The position numbers and the translations under genes are program-made. The notes below the pieces were generated by a model. The model saw nothing but the letters and a program-made list of their open reading frames with translations, did not search any database and was not told the DNA's origin. From UBA1672 sp964352665 (GTDB lineage Bacteria > Pseudomonadota > Alphaproteobacteria > Micavibrionales > Micavibrionaceae): DNA of 64,000 nt. Location of the stretch: positions 62,001 through 126,000 of the forward strand of contig CAYGSJ010000008.1 in the NCBI GenBank assembly GCA_964352665.1, read 5' to 3'. This document shows positions 44,828 to 54,812 of the stretch, in pieces; position 1 is the stretch's first letter, and every line of letters starts with the position of its first letter.

Positions 44828-45295
44828 TCATTCTTCAGACTCTTTATCTGTTATCATGGCGCTGAATGTGGCCTCGGCACAGACATTTCCTTCTACTGTC
44901 GCAACACCCTTAAATTTCCAGACAGGGCCGCGGGACTGGATTTTTTGAACAGTGATGTGCATTGAATCCCCGGGTGTAACTGGTTTACGGAACCTTGCAT
45001 TATCAATAGTCATAAAGTAAACAACTTTGCCTGCAGCGTCATTTCCAAGAAAATCAACGACAACAAGAGCGGCGGTTTGTGCCATTGCCTCGATGATCAA
45101 AACGCCTGGCATGACGGGAAAGCCAGGGAAGTGCCCCATAAAGTGAGGCTCATTCATGGTAACATTCTTTAGGCTTGTTGCGCTTTCCCCTGGTGTCATT
45201 TCAAGCACTCGATCGATGAGCAAGATTGGGTAGCGATGCGGAATCATTTTCATGATTTGCATAATATCTATTTGATCTGATTTAGTTTTGCTCAT
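44828..45295 (-). CDS. fabZ: 3-hydroxyacyl-ACP dehydratase FabZ
   Basis: Dehydrates hydroxyacyl-ACP in fatty acid elongation, competing with LpxA for hydroxymyristoyl-ACP. 'IPHRYPILLIDRVLE', the active-site His in 'HFMGHFPGFPVMPGVL' and Glu in 'IIEAMAQTAALV' are present; 155 residues. Standard position between lpxD and lpxA. Confidence 0.96.
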   Translation of the reverse strand: MSKTKSDQIDIMQIMKMIPHRYPILLIDRVLEMTPGESATSLKNVTMNEPHFMGHFPGFPVMPGVLIIEAMAQTAALVVVDFLGNDAAGKVVYFMTIDNARFRKPVTPGDSMHITVQKIQSRGPVWKFKGVATVEGNVCAEATFSAMITDKESEE

Positions 45296-45346
45296 TTTCT
45301 CCTCTACATAAAATCTTATAACAGTTTCGACGTAAAGCTGTCTCAG

Positions 45347-46375
45347 TTAATCCTTTTTTTCTTTTTTAATCAAGTTGTTTAGAGCTGCCACTTGTCTGTA
45401 GAATTGCATTCTCGGGAATGCTGGTGTGCCAAAATATTCTTGCCCCGGGGGTACATCCTTGATTATTCCTGCCTGTGCTCCTATTTTAGCGCCGGTTCCA
45501 ATTGTAAGGTGCCCTGCTACGCCAGCCTGTCCACCTATGGCAACATAATCCTTAATTTTTACAGAACCAGATAGCCCGACTTGTGCAACAATCACACATC
45601 CGCGACCAATTTCAACGTTATGTCCGATTTGTACCAAATTATCTATCCATGTACCCTGTCCTATAACGGTATCCGGGCCTGATCCGCGATCAACAGTTGT
45701 GTTTGCGCCAATTTCCACATGATCTTCGATTATAACACGGCCGAGTTGTGGGACTTTGACATGACCGGCAGGGTCAATAGCAAAACCAAAGCCGTCCTGC
45801 CCGATACAAACTCCTGGATATAATCTGACGTAATCTCCTATTATGGCATGGGAAACATATGCTTGTGGTCCAATACGACAGTTCTCTCCGATTTGAACAT
45901 GTCGACCTATAAATGCATTTGGCTCAATCCATGTGTTATTGCCAATAATTGCACCGTCTTCGATTACAACGTTATGACCGATGTTAACATTTTTTCCAAC
46001 TGTGGCGCGTTTATGAATTTGTGCTGTTTTTTCAACTTGGCTCATCTCGGGTTTGTATTCCGGATAGAATGCTTGGGCGGCCAGAGCGTAGGATTTATAT
46101 GGATTTTCAGTAATCAAACAAACGACATCCTCCCTTGCCTGTTCAGCCATTTGAGGTGAGACAAAGCAAGCCCCGGCGCGTGTTTCTAAAAACTGTTCTT
46201 TGTATTTAACATTATCAAGAAAACTAAGATGTCTTTCTGTTGCCTTATCGAGCGGTGCTACGTCTTCTAATACAAGATCAGGATTTGCCCGTTTCGATAG
46301 CGTACATGAAAGCATCTCGCAAATTTCGGAAACTTTGAAATTTTTAGATTTTTTAAAAAAATTTTGATCGGGCAT
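45347..46375 (-). CDS. lpxD: UDP-3-O-acylglucosamine N-acyltransferase LpxD
   Basis: Adds the N-linked acyl chain in lipid A synthesis. N-terminal uridine-binding domain (about 15-100, 'VAPLDKATERHLSFLDN'), then a long beta-helix of hexapeptides ('IGHNVVIEDGAIIGNNTWI'), with the catalytic His in 'VQIGHNVEIG', ending in a C-terminal helix 'RMQFYRQVAALNNL'. 342 residues. Confidence 0.96.
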   Translation of the reverse strand: MPDQNFFKKSKNFKVSEICEMLSCTLSKRANPDLVLEDVAPLDKATERHLSFLDNVKYKEQFLETRAGACFVSPQMAEQAREDVVCLITENPYKSYALAAQAFYPEYKPEMSQVEKTAQIHKRATVGKNVNIGHNVVIEDGAIIGNNTWIEPNAFIGRHVQIGENCRIGPQAYVSHAIIGDYVRLYPGVCIGQDGFGFAIDPAGHVKVPQLGRVIIEDHVEIGANTTVDRGSGPDTVIGQGTWIDNLVQIGHNVEIGRGCVIVAQVGLSGSVKIKDYVAIGGQAGVAGHLTIGTGAKIGAQAGIIKDVPPGQEYFGTPAFPRMQFYRQVAALNNLIKKEKKD

Positions 46376-46384
46376 AAATTAAAA

Positions 46385-46939
46385 CTACTTAGCATTCAAG
46401 GTAAGAGAAGGAAGTTTTGTATCTAAGCGCTCCATAACAGTTTTTGTAATATCAAGAGAATTACTCCCTACAATAATATTCTGTCTGGTAATTACCAGGT
46501 CAATTGTTTGCTCATTGGCAATTTCCTGACAAACCTCGAATATTGATTTTGTCAGCGTATTCATGGCTTCTGTATAGCCATTATCAAGTTTGCCCTTGGT
46601 GTCTTGTATTTTTTTTCTGGCTTCTATTCTCTGTGTTTCAAATTCCTGAATTTTTTTAACTAATTCTTCCTGTGATAGATCTGCTCTTTTGTCTTCAAGA
46701 GCTTTTTGGTCTGCGCGCAGCTTATCTTCTTCCTTCTTGACTTGATCAAGGAAGGTTTTTCGCTTTTTATCAACTTGATCCTTAATGGATTTTGCCGCTT
46801 TTGAATCAGAAAGAATTTTTTCAATATCAACGACAGCAATGTTAATTTCTGCATACGCAGTTTTTGGCATAATCGTGACACAAATTATTGACAAAAAAGT
46901 AACTGCAAAGAGCATCATCCGTATGATACGAAGACTCAT
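46385..46939 (-). CDS. skp: periplasmic chaperone Skp/OmpH family
   Basis: Chaperone for unfolded outer-membrane proteins. Signal peptide 'MMLFAVTFLSIICVTIM' cleaved after 'TAYA'; the mature protein starts 'EINIAVVDIEKIL' and continues with the long charged coiled-coil tentacles (about 60-130). 184 residues. It lies between bamA (46 bases) and lpxD (9 bases), the conserved arrangement. Confidence 0.93.
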   Translation of the reverse strand: MSLRIIRMMLFAVTFLSIICVTIMPKTAYAEINIAVVDIEKILSDSKAAKSIKDQVDKKRKTFLDQVKKEEDKLRADQKALEDKRADLSQEELVKKIQEFETQRIEARKKIQDTKGKLDNGYTEAMNTLTKSIFEVCQEIANEQTIDLVITRQNIIVGSNSLDITKTVMERLDTKLPSLTLNAK

Positions 46940-46985
46940 ATTAAAATCCTTATATTAAATTATGTAAGCTTTGAACCTATTTGTA

Positions 46986-49268
46986 TTAGAACCGCGTTCC
47001 AAAATCAAACCGGAAATGCTCTTCTTCGTCAAAATCCTCTTTTAAATAAGGGACTGCAAAGTCAAGACGTATAGGACCAAAGGGTGAGCGCCACGATAAA
47101 CCCACGCCTGCCGCCGCACGCAGGCTTTTTTCTTCCTGTATACCCGTGCCGGTCTCATCAATATCCCAAAGGGACCCAAAGTCAGTAAATGTATGGCCTT
47201 TAATACCCAATTCCTTACCTAAACCTAGAGGGAACGACATTTCAACACTACCGCGATAGAAATAATTGCCTCCGAGTGAGTCTGCGGTGGTTGTATCTCT
47301 GGGCCCTATCCCGGAACGTTCGAACCCGCGTAGTGTAGAGCCACCAATGAAAAATCTTTCATTAATTTCTACGTCTGCGTCGCTATACGCTTCTACGGCA
47401 CCGGTTTCTCCCAGAACATTGAAAATCCACTGATCTGTAAGAGGATAATAATAAGAGGCTCCTGTTTTTGCAGACACAAATTTAGCGTCTCCCCCTAAGC
47501 CTGCCAGTTCAGTATCAAGCCAATACACCATGCCACTTGTGGTAAATATAGAGCTATCTCTTGTATCATATGAAAGGCGTTGTGCCACCGAAGAGGTTGT
47601 ACGCTCCCCCTCTTGATTTTGAATGAATAGGGAAGCATCGGATTGCACATCTGTAATTTCGTTTTTACTTAGTTTATAGCTAAGAGTTTGACGCCAATTC
47701 TCTGATAACGGGTACCCAAGGCGCAACGCGCCACCTGTAAGTTTCTGGTCGTATGAACTTTCATCTTGAAGATCGCGTGTTATGTGAAATACATCAAATC
47801 CTGCAGAAATGTCCCTTCCCAGAAAATAAGGCTCCGTATAAGAAAGGTCAATTTCACTTCGCTGTCCTGCAACAGTAAGGGCCATAGCCAGATCTTGGCC
47901 CTTTCCAAGCAAATTACGCTCACGAATTCTTAAATCTGCCAATGGTCCGTCAGTTGAGGAGAATCCGGCCCCTATAGATAGTTCCCCTGTTGATTTTTCC
48001 TGAACGTTGACGTCTACAACAGTTTTGTCAGGTGCAGATCCTTGGGAAACGTTAACTTCAACGGTCTCAAAAAAATCAAGATTTCTTACCCCTTGTTCGG
48101 ATTCAGCAAGCTTAGAACGGTTAAAGGGGTCGCCTTCTACAAGTTCAAGCTCTCTTCTAACAACCTTATCCAGTGTTCGTATATTACCGTTAACATTGAT
48201 TCGTTCGACAAAGACCCTTGGTGTTTCATTGATGTTAAAGACGATCACGATCGTTTTGTCTTCACGATTTGTACGAATATCTGGACGAATATCGACAAAA
48301 GCATACTGCATATCGCCCAGTGCATCGGTCATTTTCTGTACAGTTGATCTGACTTTGTCTGCGTTATACCAATCTCCTGCACTGTATTGCACAGTATTTT
48401 TTAAAGATCCAACGTCAAGATTTCTAATATGAGAAATTATTTCTGTATTCTGGACCTTATAGCGTGCCCCCTCCTCTATTGTGAAGGTTACAAAGAAATC
48501 ATCTTTGTCTTTTGAAAGCTCTGCCACCGAAGACAAAATCTGAATGTCTGCGTAACCCTGGGAAAGGTAAAAATTTCTCAACAATTCCTGATCGTAAGCT
48601 AAACGATCCTGATCGAAGCGGTCACTGCTGCTCAAGAATCGGTACCAGGCTGTTTCTTTGGTAGATATAGAGTTTCGTAGTTTACTGTCGCTGTAATTCT
48701 TGTTTCCAACAAAGCGAATGCTTTTGATTTTCGTAACTCCGCCTTCGGCTACTTCAAAAACCAGATTTACACGGTTTTGGTCAAGCTGGATGATTTTAGG
48801 TTGAATTGAAACAGAAAATCGCCCCTGTCTTCTGTATATCTGATAAAGTCTTGAAACGTCAGACTGTACCTTGGAGCGGGTAAAGACCTGTCGTGGTCTT
48901 AGCTGGATCTCTGCCCGGAGTTCTTCATCATCGATTGCGTCATTACCTTCGAATTCAATAACGTTTATGACGGGGTTTTCAATAATTTCTACGTACACGA
49001 CTCCGCCAGAATGACTTACCTTCACATCTGCAAAAAGGCCGGTGGCAAAAAGGCTTTTAAGGGTGCGGTCTGTTACCGAGTTGTCAACTGGGTCGCCTAC
49101 ACGAAGGTCCATATAGGAGGCAATCGTGGCTTCCTCAATTCTTTGCTCACCTGTTATATCAATTTTTCTTACTATTTCTGCCGCTTTTGACGGTGTTGCA
49201 AGTGTTATCGCAAGTGAAAATACTGCAAGCAAGAATGCATAACGTTTTGGTTTTTGCAAAAATTTCAT
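46986..49268 (-). CDS. bamA: outer-membrane protein assembly factor BamA
   Basis: Central Omp85 of the beta-barrel assembly machine. Signal peptide ('YAFLLAVFSLAITLATPSKA'), five POTRA domains (about 30-430, beginning 'VRKIDITGEQRI'), then a 16-stranded barrel with the conserved 'IGGSTLRGFERSGIGPRD' (VRGF/Y-like L6 motif) and the terminal 'RFDFGTRF' ending in Phe. 760 residues. Confidence 0.97.
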   Translation of the reverse strand: MKFLQKPKRYAFLLAVFSLAITLATPSKAAEIVRKIDITGEQRIEEATIASYMDLRVGDPVDNSVTDRTLKSLFATGLFADVKVSHSGGVVYVEIIENPVINVIEFEGNDAIDDEELRAEIQLRPRQVFTRSKVQSDVSRLYQIYRRQGRFSVSIQPKIIQLDQNRVNLVFEVAEGGVTKIKSIRFVGNKNYSDSKLRNSISTKETAWYRFLSSSDRFDQDRLAYDQELLRNFYLSQGYADIQILSSVAELSKDKDDFFVTFTIEEGARYKVQNTEIISHIRNLDVGSLKNTVQYSAGDWYNADKVRSTVQKMTDALGDMQYAFVDIRPDIRTNREDKTIVIVFNINETPRVFVERINVNGNIRTLDKVVRRELELVEGDPFNRSKLAESEQGVRNLDFFETVEVNVSQGSAPDKTVVDVNVQEKSTGELSIGAGFSSTDGPLADLRIRERNLLGKGQDLAMALTVAGQRSEIDLSYTEPYFLGRDISAGFDVFHITRDLQDESSYDQKLTGGALRLGYPLSENWRQTLSYKLSKNEITDVQSDASLFIQNQEGERTTSSVAQRLSYDTRDSSIFTTSGMVYWLDTELAGLGGDAKFVSAKTGASYYYPLTDQWIFNVLGETGAVEAYSDADVEINERFFIGGSTLRGFERSGIGPRDTTTADSLGGNYFYRGSVEMSFPLGLGKELGIKGHTFTDFGSLWDIDETGTGIQEEKSLRAAAGVGLSWRSPFGPIRLDFAVPYLKEDFDEEEHFRFDFGTRF

Positions 49269-49306
49269 AGGAAGCCTATTTATTATTCGAATTAAAGAAA
49301 CTATAG

Positions 49307-50719
49307 CTAGCGGGATTCTATAGCAGTCAGTAGTGAAATCAAGTCACTAATGTTAGCAAAGATCATGATTCCCCCAAGTATTATAAGCCCGATGATAATA
49401 AAAACATTTTGTATACGCTCTGATACGGCTTTTCCTGTAAGGGCCTCATAAGTTAAAAACACCAGATACCCACCGTCCAGAACGGGAATAGGAAGAAGAT
49501 TTATAACAGCAATCATATAGGACAGGGCTGCCACGAAAACCATAAAGTCATAGAAGCCTGCTTTTGCCGCTTTTGCTGTGTGCTGGCTCATTTTTCCAAC
49601 TCCGACGACGACACGATCGTCTGCAGTTCCTCTGTAGATAGCAGCCAGAACTTTGTATGAATCTACGAGAATATCTTTCATCAGAGTTAATGAGCGTGTT
49701 GTTGCCTCGGCTATTCCAAGGCGCAGGTAATAGCGGTCATCCGGATCCATTAAGAAGAGACGCTTATAATGTTCATGATCTGGATTGTTGAGGTGCTGGT
49801 TCAGTTCGGAGGGAATAAAAATAATATACTTTTCGTCTTCAAGATCAGGGCCAGCCTTAAACGGCATTCCTATCGTTATTTCTTTGTCCATATTTTTAAG
49901 AATGATCTCTCTGGATTTTTGTGGATCATTTTTTGTTGAAATACCTTCTACCCATTCTATTTCTGTAAACTCAATACCTTTAAGCTGCAGCATACCTGTC
50001 TGGCCGTGTGAATGATGAATTCCCCTTTTTTTGTCCCTGTATTCTATATGTCTGGCAGAAAAACTGATTGTTTGGGTCTGATCCCCCCTCTTGATTGTGT
50101 AAGTGTGTTCTACGGGGGGTATCTCGTACCAGGTTTTATCATAAATATCTTCAAGTCTACGAATGGGTTCACCATCCATCTCTAGAAAATGATCGCCAAG
50201 TTGCATACCAGCTTCTTTTGCCGGTGAGCCAACAGATAATGAATTTATTACCAGAGATTTTGATCTTTCTCCGTGAAGGGAAAAAAGCAGTATAAAAATA
50301 CCGAGTGTAAGAAGGAGGTTGATTGCAGGCCCCGCAAAAACGATTAACATTCTTTGCCAAACAGGTTTTGTGCAGAATGCAATTTCTAGTTCGTCGGGTG
50401 TTAACTGTCTTTGTTCCTCTTTTTCTTTATCCCAGATAACAGGATTTTCTTTATCAACGTCACCAAAGATTTTTACATACCCGCCTATCGGAAACAGACA
50501 CAAAGACCACCTGGTTTTATTGTTTTTTCCGCCAAACCCGATAAGTTCTTTACCAAAGCCAAAAGCAAACTGTTCAATTCTTACTTTAAAAAATCTTGCG
50601 ACAAGAAAATGCCCAAATTCATGAACGATGACTACAAAAGCTATGGTTAGAAGAAAAGTAACAACGTAGAAAAATATATTTTCTGCTGCTGATTGTAGCA
50701 ATGATGTTGCGGTTAACAT
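49307..50719 (-). CDS. second RseP-like site-2 protease (divergent paralogue)
   Basis: M50 intramembrane zinc metalloprotease, 470 residues. The zinc site 'VHEFGHF' (His33, Glu34, His37), a PDZ domain ('VNSLSVGSPAKEAGMQLGDHFLEMDG') and the third ligand region 'NLLPIPVLDGGYLVF' are all present, so it looks catalytically competent. It differs from its neighbour: a longer insert after the PDZ domain (about residues 225-310, 'HSHGQTGMLQLKGIEF' onward), and in place of the canonical 'ELGGxIRI' loop it reads 'DDRVVVGVGKMSQ'. It begins four bases after the other copy. Adjacent tandem rseP genes are unusual. Confidence 0.88.
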   Translation of the reverse strand: MLTATSLLQSAAENIFFYVVTFLLTIAFVVIVHEFGHFLVARFFKVRIEQFAFGFGKELIGFGGKNNKTRWSLCLFPIGGYVKIFGDVDKENPVIWDKEKEEQRQLTPDELEIAFCTKPVWQRMLIVFAGPAINLLLTLGIFILLFSLHGERSKSLVINSLSVGSPAKEAGMQLGDHFLEMDGEPIRRLEDIYDKTWYEIPPVEHTYTIKRGDQTQTISFSARHIEYRDKKRGIHHSHGQTGMLQLKGIEFTEIEWVEGISTKNDPQKSREIILKNMDKEITIGMPFKAGPDLEDEKYIIFIPSELNQHLNNPDHEHYKRLFLMDPDDRYYLRLGIAEATTRSLTLMKDILVDSYKVLAAIYRGTADDRVVVGVGKMSQHTAKAAKAGFYDFMVFVAALSYMIAVINLLPIPVLDGGYLVFLTYEALTGKAVSERIQNVFIIIGLIILGGIMIFANISDLISLLTAIESR

Positions 50720-50723
50720 GAGC

Positions 50724-52103
50724 CTATATTAATAGCTGATAAAGATCGTTCAAGTTGGCAAAGGCCATGATACCTATAAGGAAAATAAATCCCGCCCTAA
50801 AGGCGTATTCCTGAATTTGCTCCGGTACGGGTTTTCCGAGAACAGCTTCAAAGAAATAGAATAAGAGGTGTCCTCCGTCGAGCATAGGAATTGGCAATAG
50901 GTTAATAAAACCCAGATTAATAGACAGTAGTGCTGTAAGCAATATAAGGGGAACAATTCCCTTTTGTGCCATGTCGCCGGCAATGGCACCAATCCTTATG
51001 ATGCCGCCAAGTTCGGTAGCACTTCTAATACCCATTACCATTTGCCAGAGTGCCTCTAAAGAGCTGCGTGTCATAACATAAGATTCAGTTATGGCGCTTT
51101 GTATGGCTGTCATCAAAGTATGGGGCGCATAAATCTTTGCTGGTAGGTTGGATAAGTAGATGGCTTCCTCCTCTGCAGTGGTAGCAGAGCCAAAGTCCGG
51201 GTTGCGCGCAGCTATTGGATTAATAATAATAGATTCCAATTCTTCGCCGCGCTTCAAGGAAATAGTAAATGTAGTGCCAAGGCGGCTTTTCAGTTCCTCC
51301 ACAACATTCTCTATATTGTCATAGTCTTGCCCTTCTATTTGTTTGATTTGGCTTGCTAGAATACCTTGTTCTGCACTAATCAAACCAAGCAGACCTACAG
51401 AATTTTTGAAACCAAAGCGGTCTTCTAATATCAATCGTTCTGGTGTTGCATAAATATCAACCAATTCGTTCTCCCTTTGGATAACGAAGTGTTTTTTCTG
51501 GTCAAGAGCAACCATCATTTCGCGTCTTATATCACCAAAAGAGCGAATGGTTTTTCCATCAATCGACACAATTAAGTCATGAGGATAAAACCCTGCTTTA
51601 TCGGCACTACTCCCACCTATAACAGCGGCGGCAGTTGGAGGGGAAACCGGTTTACCATGAACAACATAAAGCCCGGCCAAAAGCGCAATTGCAAAAATGT
51701 AATTGATGGCAGGTCCTGCAAATACGACGGCAGCTCTCTTCCACACGGCTTTGGTAAAAAAGGCAACCTCCAGCTCTTCTTTTGACATCTCGCGGATTTC
51801 TCCGCCCTCTTCTACAGAGCTTGTGTGCCCCGCGCTTGCAGGGTCGGTATCTCCAAAAAGTTGTACATATCCACCAAGCGGTATGAGGGATATTTTCCAA
51901 CGCGTACCTGATTTATCATTGAAACCCCATATTTCCTTACCAAATCCAATAGAAAAAGTTTCAACACGTACACCACACATTCTGGCAATGATGTAGTGTC
52001 CCCATTCATGAACAAAAACAAGAATGCCAAGGACAACAAGGAATGAACCGCCGTAAATCCACATATTTTGTCCGAGCATTTGAATGAGGTCTGAAATGTT
52101 CAT
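50724..52103 (-). CDS. rseP: site-2 protease RseP
   Basis: Intramembrane protease cutting anti-sigma factors and signal-peptide remnants. Zinc site 'VHEWGHY' (His32, Glu33, His36), an early PDZ segment ('AAVIGGSSADKAGFYPHDLIVSIDG'), canonical 'ATELGGIIRIGAIAGDMAQKG', and 'NLLPIPMLDGGHLLFY'. 459 residues. The position dxr-rseP-bamA is conserved, and this copy keeps the canonical loop, so it is taken as the orthologue. Its immediate downstream neighbour is a divergent paralogue. Confidence 0.95.
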   Translation of the reverse strand: MNISDLIQMLGQNMWIYGGSFLVVLGILVFVHEWGHYIIARMCGVRVETFSIGFGKEIWGFNDKSGTRWKISLIPLGGYVQLFGDTDPASAGHTSSVEEGGEIREMSKEELEVAFFTKAVWKRAAVVFAGPAINYIFAIALLAGLYVVHGKPVSPPTAAAVIGGSSADKAGFYPHDLIVSIDGKTIRSFGDIRREMMVALDQKKHFVIQRENELVDIYATPERLILEDRFGFKNSVGLLGLISAEQGILASQIKQIEGQDYDNIENVVEELKSRLGTTFTISLKRGEELESIIINPIAARNPDFGSATTAEEEAIYLSNLPAKIYAPHTLMTAIQSAITESYVMTRSSLEALWQMVMGIRSATELGGIIRIGAIAGDMAQKGIVPLILLTALLSINLGFINLLPIPMLDGGHLLFYFFEAVLGKPVPEQIQEYAFRAGFIFLIGIMAFANLNDLYQLLI

Positions 52104-52124
52104 ACTATGTACTTTCTGTTAGTG

Positions 52125-53306
52125 TTAGGCTGCGTGGGAGTTTTTTATTAGTGTTTTTATTTCTTGCCGCACAGTTTGATCTAATTTTTCTATGTCTTCA
52201 ATAGTTTTTAGGGCTCCATTACCAATTTGGGGATGAATATGGTCGACGGCATATGCGACGTGTTTCATAATATCGCCAAAAGCTATGTTACCTTGTAAAA
52301 ACTCCTCAACAACCAATTCGTTTGCAGCATTAAAAGAGATGCATGCGGCTTGTCCGAGTTCCAAGCATTTATAAGCATATCTCAATGCAGGAAATTTTTC
52401 AAAATTTGGTGCTTTAAAAGTGAGGGAGGAAAGTGTTTTTAAGTCCAGCTTCTGCCCACAAGTTTCGATCCGTTTGGGCCAGCCAAGAGCATAGGCGATG
52501 GGAGTACGCATATCGCTGGCACCCATTTGTGCCAAAACCGATCCGTCTGTATAAGAAACCATAGAATGGACAATTGATTCAGGATGAATTAATACCTCTA
52601 TTTTAGAGGCAGGCATGTCAAATAGATGCGCGGCTTCTATGATTTCCAGCGCCTTGTTCATCATGGTAGCGCTATCAATAGAGATTTTTTTGCCCATGAC
52701 CCAATTGGGGTGTGCCAGCGCTTCTTCAACGCTTGCATTCTCAATTTTTTCTTTTGGCCATTTTAAAAAGGGTCCCCCTGATGCAGTTAGAATAATTTTA
52801 TCGATTGCGCTACGGTTGTGGGTTTCAAAGACCTGAAAAATGGCGTTATGCTCGCTATCAACCGGTATAATTTGTGCTTTTTTGTTCCGCGCTAACGCCA
52901 TGATCATATGGCCGGCTGCTACTAATGGTTCTTTATTTGCTAAAGCAACATTGTTTCCGTTTTCAAGTGCCTTGATAATAGGCCTTAAGCCTGCAAATCC
53001 GATAATACCGGCGACCACAAGATCTTGTTTTTTGCCTGCGGCTTTCTCGATTTTCTCCGCGCCGCTTTCTACCTTGATTTTGTGTTCCTGAAGTAGCGCT
53101 TTAAGTTGGGATTCTTTTTCTTTGTCAGCAATTATTGCTTTTTGTGCTTTTAATTTAATAGCGGTCTCGGCAAGCCCCATAACGTTTTGGTGTGCGGTAA
53201 CACAAAGAACATCGTATTGTTCCGGCTTTGATAAGACAAGATCCATGGTGTTTTGGCCTATCGAGCCAGTCGCGCCTAGAATAGTAATTTTCTTTTTATA
53301 AGACAT
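52125..53306 (-). CDS. dxr: 1-deoxy-D-xylulose 5-phosphate reductoisomerase
   Basis: Makes MEP, the first committed step of the MEP pathway. NADPH motif 'ILGATGSIGQNTMDLV', metal and substrate sites 'IPVDSEHNAIFQ', 'TASGGPF', 'HPNWVMGKKISIDSATMMNKALE'. 393 residues. It overlaps cdsA by 11 bases. Its product feeds IspDF (12035-13210) and, through polyprenyl diphosphate, UppS in the same operon. Confidence 0.97.
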   Translation of the reverse strand: MSYKKKITILGATGSIGQNTMDLVLSKPEQYDVLCVTAHQNVMGLAETAIKLKAQKAIIADKEKESQLKALLQEHKIKVESGAEKIEKAAGKKQDLVVAGIIGFAGLRPIIKALENGNNVALANKEPLVAAGHMIMALARNKKAQIIPVDSEHNAIFQVFETHNRSAIDKIILTASGGPFLKWPKEKIENASVEEALAHPNWVMGKKISIDSATMMNKALEIIEAAHLFDMPASKIEVLIHPESIVHSMVSYTDGSVLAQMGASDMRTPIAYALGWPKRIETCGQKLDLKTLSSLTFKAPNFEKFPALRYAYKCLELGQAACISFNAANELVVEEFLQGNIAFGDIMKHVAYAVDHIHPQIGNGALKTIEDIEKLDQTVRQEIKTLIKNSHAA

Positions 53307-53973
53307 AGCTGATCAAGGTAATGAGTATTAAATATACGGGTGCGCCCAAAAGCATTGAATCAATGCGATCCAGAAGACCACCATGTCCAGGAATAAGTGT
53401 GCCCGTATCCTTCACATGAGCTTGACGCTTTATGAATGAAATAAGCAAATCACCGGCCTGCCCTACACTTCCGATGGTAATGCCAAACAAGGCGGCAATA
53501 GGAAGCAGGATATACCAGTTTTTATCGTCGAATGCCTCGTGAAATCCGAAAGTCCAAACCCACAAAACTGAAAATACTGCTGGGAAAAATAGCGCGCCTC
53601 CAAACCCTGACCAGGTTTTATTCGGACTTATTTCTACAATTAGTTTAGGTCCACCAAAAAATTTACCAACGAAATACGCACCAATATCGCTGAGCCATAT
53701 CATACCAATGAAAAGTAAAAGTACGTTTGTAGAATATTCTTCACGAAGCGCTAAAAAACTGGCGTAAGAGATAGACATATAAATCAGGCCAAGAATAATG
53801 ATAGGTGCATAATATTCTGTTTTTCTGGAAAGCATCGCCCATTCGAAAACTGAAATTATAAAGGCAATAAGTAGTAGCGAGTAAAAAAATACTCCTCCAT
53901 GGAATATTATATATAAAAAGAAGGGTGCAAGCACCAGAGCAGACAGCACACGTTTAACAAGCGATGAAGACAT
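53296..53973 (-). CDS. cdsA: phosphatidate cytidylyltransferase
   Basis: Makes CDP-diacylglycerol for all phospholipids. 225 residues, several membrane helices, and the family signature around 'KTWSGFGGALFF' and 'LIPGHGGLLDRIDSMLLGAPVYL'. ATG 53973 has AGGAG four bases upstream; the TTG at 53988 is rejected because it would place that AGGAG inside the coding sequence. It lies between uppS and dxr as usual. PgpA (13215-13700) acts downstream in the same lipid pathway. Confidence 0.94.
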   Translation of the reverse strand: MSSSLVKRVLSALVLAPFFLYIIFHGGVFFYSLLLIAFIISVFEWAMLSRKTEYYAPIIILGLIYMSISYASFLALREEYSTNVLLLFIGMIWLSDIGAYFVGKFFGGPKLIVEISPNKTWSGFGGALFFPAVFSVLWVWTFGFHEAFDDKNWYILLPIAALFGITIGSVGQAGDLLISFIKRQAHVKDTGTLIPGHGGLLDRIDSMLLGAPVYLILITLISYVL

Positions 53974-54062
53974 TTTGCTCCTGTTCAATTCTTGGGCTTG
54001 ATATTTTCTTGGGGAAATATACAGAAATCGTAGATTTATTACAATGACGCTGTAACAAAAGC

Positions 54063-54803
54063 CTAATTTGCTTCTTTTAACGCACCATAACGCCTGTCGC
54101 GCTCCGCGTAAGCTTGTAAAGCTTCTTGCAGATCGATTTTATCAAAATCCGGCCATAGTGTTTGTGTAAAAAAAAGTTCGGTATAGGCACATTGCCAAAG
54201 CAGAAAGTTGCTGATGCGTTGTTCTCCGCTTGTACGTATAAGGAGATCAGGATCGGGAATATGTGCAGACCAGAGAGCCCCGCCCAATGCCTCTTCTATA
54301 TGGTCAATATCCGGTACATTTTGTGTTTCTGCTGCTTCTTTTGCCAGTGTATGGGCTGCTTGGGCGATATCCCGTCTTCCTCCATAATTCAGTGCAATAA
54401 TAACATGAATACCATCATTATCTTTAGTCAGTCTTTCAGCGTTATTAATAAGTTTTACGATATCAGGCTCGAATGCGCTTCTATCACCAATAACACACAG
54501 ACGAGCGTTGTTTTCATGAAATTCGGCTGTCTGCGATTGCAGATATTGCCTTAAAAGCTTCATGAGTTCTTTAATTTCATCCTTTGGCCTGTTCCAGTTT
54601 TCAGAAGAAAATCCAAAGAGTGTGAGATATTGAATTCCTAATTCAGACGCAGATTTAACAACATTTTTTGCAGTCTCCGCGCCTTTTTTATGTCCTAAGC
54701 TTCTAGGAAGGCCGCGTTTCCTTGCCCATCTTCCATTGCCATCCATTATAATAGCGACATGCTCGGGTATTTCCGGTGAAATATTTTTTGTAACTGTTTT
54801 CAT
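54063..54803 (-). CDS. uppS: undecaprenyl diphosphate synthase
   Basis: cis-Prenyltransferase making the C55 lipid carrier for peptidoglycan and O-antigen. 'HVAIIMDGNGRWARKRGLPRSLGHKKGA' (shown as motif GNGRWA) holds the catalytic Asp; 'LTLFGFSSENWNRP', 'ALNYGGRRDI' and 'DLLIRTSGEQRISNFLLWQ' are intact. 246 residues; nine bases after frr. Confidence 0.97.
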   Translation of the reverse strand: MKTVTKNISPEIPEHVAIIMDGNGRWARKRGLPRSLGHKKGAETAKNVVKSASELGIQYLTLFGFSSENWNRPKDEIKELMKLLRQYLQSQTAEFHENNARLCVIGDRSAFEPDIVKLINNAERLTKDNDGIHVIIALNYGGRRDIAQAAHTLAKEAAETQNVPDIDHIEEALGGALWSAHIPDPDLLIRTSGEQRISNFLLWQCAYTELFFTQTLWPDFDKIDLQEALQAYAERDRRYGALKEAN

Positions 54804-54812
54804 GGTGCAGAA

